From Verrucomicrobiota bacterium (GTDB taxonomy: Bacteria > Verrucomicrobiota > Verrucomicrobiia > Limisphaerales > SIBE01): a stretch of DNA of 38,450 nucleotides. Shown piece after piece: positions 34,801-38,450 of the stretch; position 1 is the stretch's first letter; each line of letters begins with the position of its first letter. The DNA is taken from the NCBI GenBank assembly GCA_016209525.1, contig JACQWK010000093.1, forward strand, positions 1 through 38,450, read 5' to 3'. The position numbers and the translations under genes are program-made. The notes beneath the pieces were generated by a model. The model saw only the letters and a list, made by a program, of their open reading frames with translations, ran no database searches and had not been told where the DNA came from.

Positions 34801-36732
34801 CTATTCCCTTAACCGCACGGGCCGGTCGTCTCTCCAGCGCAGCCATTCCCCGAAGGCAGCGCTTTGGGCCGTCCGATCATGAGGGCGGACGAGGAGTCGC
34901 TCCGCAAACGGCAGTGTATTCCCATTCCTCCGCAACTCGCCTTCCCACGCCGCCCACACTGCCTCCCGCGCCGGCGGTCGCAACCTGGGGTCAACCACGA
35001 AATCATAGCTCGGAGGTGTTGATTCTGAAATGGCGCGGAGCGATCTCTCAGCCACGTAGCGAACAGCAGCGTAGGGATCGTCAAGCAGTTGTCCGAGGAC
35101 AGGAGGAATCCAATTCGTGCCGGAAATCTTGACGGCCGGCGGCCAGCTCAGATGCCACGCCATCAGAACCCGTTGACCCGCGTCGCCGGACAAGGCGAGC
35201 CGCAAAGCATCGGCCACTTCGGTCGAATTCGTGCCCGTTTGTGGTAGAGGCTGCCGATACCACTCCGCCAGCCTCCCAGCAGTCCAGAGCAGCGATTTGT
35301 CGAGGTGGCACAGATTGCAGGCGTTCGGACGTCCCGAATCCAATTCGTCCCCCGCTCGCGGACTGCTGATTTGGTGGCTTCGAATTGCCTTGAGGACGCC
35401 GTAAGTCGTGTGCGGCATGTGGCAATTGTAACACACGCTGCCGGACGATCCCGCCGCATGATGAGTATGAGCGAGCAAACGCGAGTCCGTAAGAAACTGC
35501 TCGTGACATTGCGTGCATGCTCGATTGTCCGTCCGGTTGCGAGCCAACTGATCGTTCGGATCGCTCTTGTGCAAGGAATGACAGGAGAGGCATGAGAATT
35601 GGCCTCCTCGGTAGCAGGGGGATTCCAACAGCCCGTTGTATTCGCGACCACTGACACGGATCATCCCGTCTGGCCAGAAATAATCATGGAGGAGGTCGGG
35701 ATTACGTTCGAGGAAGTTGGCCAGCCCAGGCACGGCCTGAACGCGCGAAGGGCGGATGATGGGCGTGGTCTGCTCCAAATCGTCGCCTGGTCGAAAGCGA
35801 AAGCCGTCTTGTCTCCATGTTTCAGACTGGTCGATCCACTTCATCGAATGGCAGAAGCCGCAGATCTGCGACGCGCGCGCGGGCTCGACTTTTTTGGGAT
35901 GAACGATTTCTCCCGGCGCGAGCTTCGTCTCGCGCGCGGCTGTCTTTTTGCGTTCCGCCAGACGGGCCTGCGCGTGGTTCTGTCCTGGACCATGGCAGGC
36001 CTCACATGAGATTCCCAACTCTCCGGCCCGCGTGTCCACGGTGCGAGCCCGGCTGTCCACGCGCGGTTCGATCCCGGTCGCATGGCACCGGCTGCACACG
36101 ACATTCCAGATTTCCGACCGGTGCACGGCTTCCGGCGGGCGCACGAAGGTTGCGTTCCGAGGCACCCAGCGTTTTTCCGGAATCAACCACGTGAAAGGAA
36201 AACCGATTTGGGTGTTCCCGACCTCACCCGCCACCCAGAACACCTGCATATGGTGCGAACCCGTCACCAGCCCCATTCGAACCTCCACAGGTTCCGGCAG
36301 CTCCTCTCCCGGCGACGCAGGATTTGCGCGTTCCATGCGCACCCCAAACTCGCCGCTTTTTTGGCTCAAGCTAAATCGCGTGCCGTCGTTGGTGAGAACG
36401 ACATCGCGGAAGTTTGCTTGCACGGTGTCCGGCGAAGCAATTTGGGTCATGGTCCGGTGATAGCTCCGATGCCAGCTTTCGAATTCATCTTCGTGGCAGG
36501 AACGACAAGCCTCGGAGCCTACATACCCAACCGGCCCGCCTACCCGCGGCAGAGTGGCGTCGAAATGCGAAGGCGAGATTTGGGCTGAAGTCTCCGTCGT
36601 CTTGCTGTGATCCGCGCTTTTGTCGTTCGCCGAACTCCGAGTCTCACGCGAACAACCGCTGTTCAGCAGAAGACAGCCAAGAACTACCGCCAGACCAAGC
36701 CGTGAGTATGCGGGGGAGCTAGGGGAGCACAC
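34801..36732 (-). CDS. Multihaem cytochrome c lipoprotein
   Basis: A 643-aa exported lipoprotein (GTG 36732 start). A lipoprotein signal (LGLAVVLGCLLLNSGC) is followed by a Cys-anchored domain with eight CxxCH motifs: CRSCH, CSRCH, CEACH, CGFCH, CLSCH, CTQCH, CYNCH and CNLCH. The C-terminal 150 residues carry no haem motif and resemble a HEAT-like helical region (LLDDPYAAVRYVAERSLRAI). The layout is like the multihaem/HEAT proteins of this phylum that are proposed to do extracellular electron transfer or nitrite-type reduction; substrate unknown. A longer frame to 37143 is rejected because it reads repeats before the signal. The start codon is uncertain; TTG choices nearer the hydrophobic core also exist. 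Confidence 0.82.
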   Translation of the reverse strand: MCSPSSPAYSRLGLAVVLGCLLLNSGCSRETRSSANDKSADHSKTTETSAQISPSHFDATLPRVGGPVGYVGSEACRSCHEDEFESWHRSYHRTMTQIASPDTVQANFRDVVLTNDGTRFSLSQKSGEFGVRMERANPASPGEELPEPVEVRMGLVTGSHHMQVFWVAGEVGNTQIGFPFTWLIPEKRWVPRNATFVRPPEAVHRSEIWNVVCSRCHATGIEPRVDSRARTVDTRAGELGISCEACHGPGQNHAQARLAERKKTAARETKLAPGEIVHPKKVEPARASQICGFCHSMKWIDQSETWRQDGFRFRPGDDLEQTTPIIRPSRVQAVPGLANFLERNPDLLHDYFWPDGMIRVSGREYNGLLESPCYRGGQFSCLSCHSLHKSDPNDQLARNRTDNRACTQCHEQFLTDSRLLAHTHHAAGSSGSVCYNCHMPHTTYGVLKAIRSHQISSPRAGDELDSGRPNACNLCHLDKSLLWTAGRLAEWYRQPLPQTGTNSTEVADALRLALSGDAGQRVLMAWHLSWPPAVKISGTNWIPPVLGQLLDDPYAAVRYVAERSLRAISESTPPSYDFVVDPRLRPPAREAVWAAWEGELRRNGNTLPFAERLLVRPHDRTAQSAAFGEWLRWRDDRPVRLRE

Positions 36733-36867
36733 GCGCCCACGCGTGTTCCGACCGGCGCCCCGCCGGTCGGAGTTTGGAAGTGATACAGTGACGAATCGAG
36801 AACTTGATCGAGAGTGTCGTTGTGGTCGGCGAGGGCGACGAACAGCGCACGCAAAGGCGCGTGCGCT
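36729..36867. repeat. Perfect hairpins CCGACCGGCG/CGCCGGTCGG and AGCGCACGC/GCGTGCGCT
   Basis: Upstream of the cytochrome gene three perfect stems stand close together: ACACGCG/CGCGTGT (about 36730-36747), CCGACCGGCG-ccc-CGCCGGTCGG (36748-36770) and AGCGCACGC/GCGTGCGCT (36844-36867). The first overlaps the GTG chosen as the cytochrome start. They could regulate its 5' end; the whole zone 36733-37340 shows no gene. Confidence 0.8.
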
Positions 36868-36973
36868 CTCCACTCTAACTGCATGAGGAGTGACTGGTTC
36901 GATCATTGAGCGCTTCTGCACAATTCCGGCCACCGAGATGTTGCGAAGTTCGAGGTGAGTTGTCGAGCCGCGT

Positions 36974-37000
36974 TCGTAACGCGGACACTCCTGGCCGCGC
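36974..37000. repeat. GTAACGCGGACACTCCTG half-copy
   Basis: GTAACGCGGACACTCCTGGCCGC occurs here and again, as one arm of a long palindrome, at 38379-38401. The partner arm is missing here. Confidence 0.65.
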
Positions 37001-37355
37001 AAGCGATTGCCCGGATGAACCGCGAATAAACGCCAATCCACGCGAATGGAACAAGTGGAACTTCGACGCACACGCACCTGGCCATCGTGCTTGCGATTCG
37101 CTTTGAACCACGTGGATTCGCGGTTGACTACTTGAATGATCACCCGCGCTTTTGTTCCACGGGGCGAGACGCCCCGGCTCTACGGCAGGCGCGGACGCCC
37201 GCCGCTCCCGGGATCATGGACGCATGCCGGTCAAGAGCGGGGCAGCCAAATTTTGGCCATCGCCGGCAACTCCTGCAAAACCAATTTCTTGATTTACGTC
37301 AAGGTCTCCGCGGCTGGCTCTTCCGAACTTAAACCGGTAACCAAACGATGGAAGT

Positions 37356-37385
37356 CCATTGACCAACAACCCGCTCGAAGACGTT
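37356..37385 (+). promoter_or_regulatory. Conserved leader before second pseudopilin gene
   Basis: CCATTGACCAACAACCC matches the same word before paralogue 1 (33204). After a slightly different spacer, both reach GACG(C/T)TATG, so the leader and start context were duplicated with the gene or are selected. Confidence 0.5.
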
Positions 37386-38291
37386 ATGAAAAAGCTGAAG
37401 TTCGTATCCCCCGAAATCACATTCCTTCCCCGCCAGCTCCGGTCTGCGTTCACGCTCATTGAACTCTTGGTCGTGATCGCGATCATTGCAGTGCTCGCCA
37501 GCATGCTGTTGCCGGCGCTCTCCAAGGCGAAGGACAAAGCTCAACTGACGGCGGACCTCAGCAACGTCAAGCAGGTCCTGTTGGCCAGCCATATGTATTC
37601 GACGGATAACAACGACTTCCTGCCGCATCCGACGTGGGGATCGGTCGATGGCACGGCCAGCAACGGGCCCGATGGCTGGGCCTACGCCACGGCCAACAAC
37701 GGACGAGTGCCAGGGGGTCCCGCCTGGATGCCGAGCGCTGCTGGCCGGGACCTCAATTCCGTTCAATTCAGCAATCAAGTTCAGTTCTTTAAGGCGGGCC
37801 AGCTCGGACCGTTCATCAGTGATTACCACACCCTGTGGTGTCCGAAAGATGTCGCCACACGCGGCAGCGGAAGGCTGAAGACAGCGTGGATGGCGCGCTA
37901 CGTTAAGTTGACCTCCTACTGCTGGAACGGGACAATCGGAGGTTATGTGGGACCAAGATCGGCGGCTCTCAACGGCCGGACTTACAAGGTTGGCGACTTT
38001 CAAGCGACGGATTGGCAGATGTGGGAACAGAACGAAACCGACGGCTTCTTCTTCAACGACGCGGGGAACAATCCTGAGACCGCCGGCGAGACCATTTCGT
38101 TGCGCCATTCGGGAATTGCCACTTGGTGGGTTTACCCGGCTGCCGTGCCGAGGACTGCGCCGGGCGGAGCCGTGGTGGGAGCCTTTGGCGGTCACGCGGA
38201 ACTTGCGAAATGGACCAAGACCTGGGATCTCATTAATCGGAAGGTGCCGATCCCGAATGCGATTCTAAACGGACCCGGTTACCGGCAGTGA
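37386..38291 (+). CDS. Type II/IV pseudopilin-like protein, paralogue 2
   Basis: A 301-aa protein with the same plan as 33228-34109: [27 protein letters not shown] (about 19-45), [77 protein letters not shown] and LNGPGYRQ at the end. ATG 37386 is used; the TTG 37359 frame is possible. A cluster of two such paralogues on one strand, separated by an oppositely oriented cytochrome gene and a shared leader, suggests a duplication before or with the insertion of the intervening genes. Confidence 0.9.
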   Translation: MKKLKFVSPEITFLPRQLRSAFTLIELLVVIAIIAVLASMLLPALSKAKDKAQLTADLSNVKQVLLASHMYSTDNNDFLPHPTWGSVDGTASNGPDGWAYATANNGRVPGGPAWMPSAAGRDLNSVQFSNQVQFFKAGQLGPFISDYHTLWCPKDVATRGSGRLKTAWMARYVKLTSYCWNGTIGGYVGPRSAALNGRTYKVGDFQATDWQMWEQNETDGFFFNDAGNNPETAGETISLRHSGIATWWVYPAAVPRTAPGGAVVGAFGGHAELAKWTKTWDLINRKVPIPNAILNGPGYRQ

Positions 38292-38376
38292 TGGTTTGGT
38301 TGCACTGCAATGGCCCCTGGCTTTGAGTTCACATAGCCCGTTCCATGGCCCTCAAGGTCAGCAATTCTCATTTTGG

Positions 38377-38442
38377 CCGTAACGCGGACACTCCTGTCCG
38401 CAAAACCTCCGAAAATGCGCGGACAGGAGTGTCCGCCTTACG
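38377..38442. repeat. Long near-perfect palindrome CCGTAACGCGGACACTCC
   Basis: Arms of 25 nt (38377-38401 and 38418-38442) match at 24 of 25 positions as reverse complements, with a 16-nt loop. It lies right after the second pseudopilin and could be a terminator or REP-type element. 38292-38376 shows nothing else. Confidence 0.88.
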
Positions 38443-38450
38443 GTCACGAA

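Noticed and set aside
36733..37143. N-terminal extension of the multihaem protein to ATG 37143
   Set aside because: It would place 137 Arg-rich residues read from palindromes before a clean lipoprotein signal.

Overview
The window looks like a chromosomal stretch of a GC-rich member of the Verrucomicrobiota, probably near the Pedosphaera/Limisphaera group. This is inferred from gene content, not from any marker gene. The evidence is a DUF1501 gene next to a DUF1549/DUF1553 gene, haem-binding (CxxCH) secreted proteins, a PEP-CTERM-like anchor, two paralogous pseudopilin-like proteins ([14 protein letters not shown]), a propeller-type hybrid sensor, and many short palindromic intergenic repeats. 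I saw no rRNA, tRNA, CRISPR array, integrase or transposase.

Left part (1-7.6 kb, minus strand): a complete four-gene SMC-type operon, jetA-jetB-jetC-jetD (Wadjet / MksFEBG type, predicted anti-plasmid defence), read from 5838 down to 330. A-B and C-D are coupled by ATGA overlaps, but B and C are separated by 135 nt holding a palindromic repeat. Upstream is a repeat-rich 640-nt gap, then a two-gene overlapping pair: an unknown helical protein and a DUF6036/AbiEii-like nucleotidyltransferase.

Housekeeping part (7.6-10 kb, minus): adenylosuccinate lyase (purB) and a rhomboid protease.

Secreted/envelope part (10.3-21.4 kb): DUF1501 and DUF1549/DUF1553 (a typical pair), a PIG-L deacetylase, a zinc metalloprotease with a PEP-CTERM-like tail, a large carboxypeptidase-regulatory-like repeat protein, a 599-codon protein with a possible Cys-His-Asp/Asn site, and a beta-lactamase-family gene that breaks off mid-domain at the junction with the 599-codon gene.

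Signalling part (21.9-26.3 kb, plus): a two-component propeller histidine kinase and a NarL/LuxR-type response regulator, separated by a tiny DUF6883/DUF4926 pair that looks like a toxin/immunity or toxin/antitoxin insertion.

Right part (26.5-38.3 kb): apolipoprotein N-acyltransferase (lnt) carrying an in-frame 138-bp intergenic-type repeat, a 1251-aa cytochrome c/WD40 protein, two pseudopilin-like paralogues with a shared 5' leader, a small lipoprotein, and an eight-haem-motif cytochrome lipoprotein on the minus strand. At least five families of dispersed palindromic repeats occupy nearly every gap and in places enter genes.
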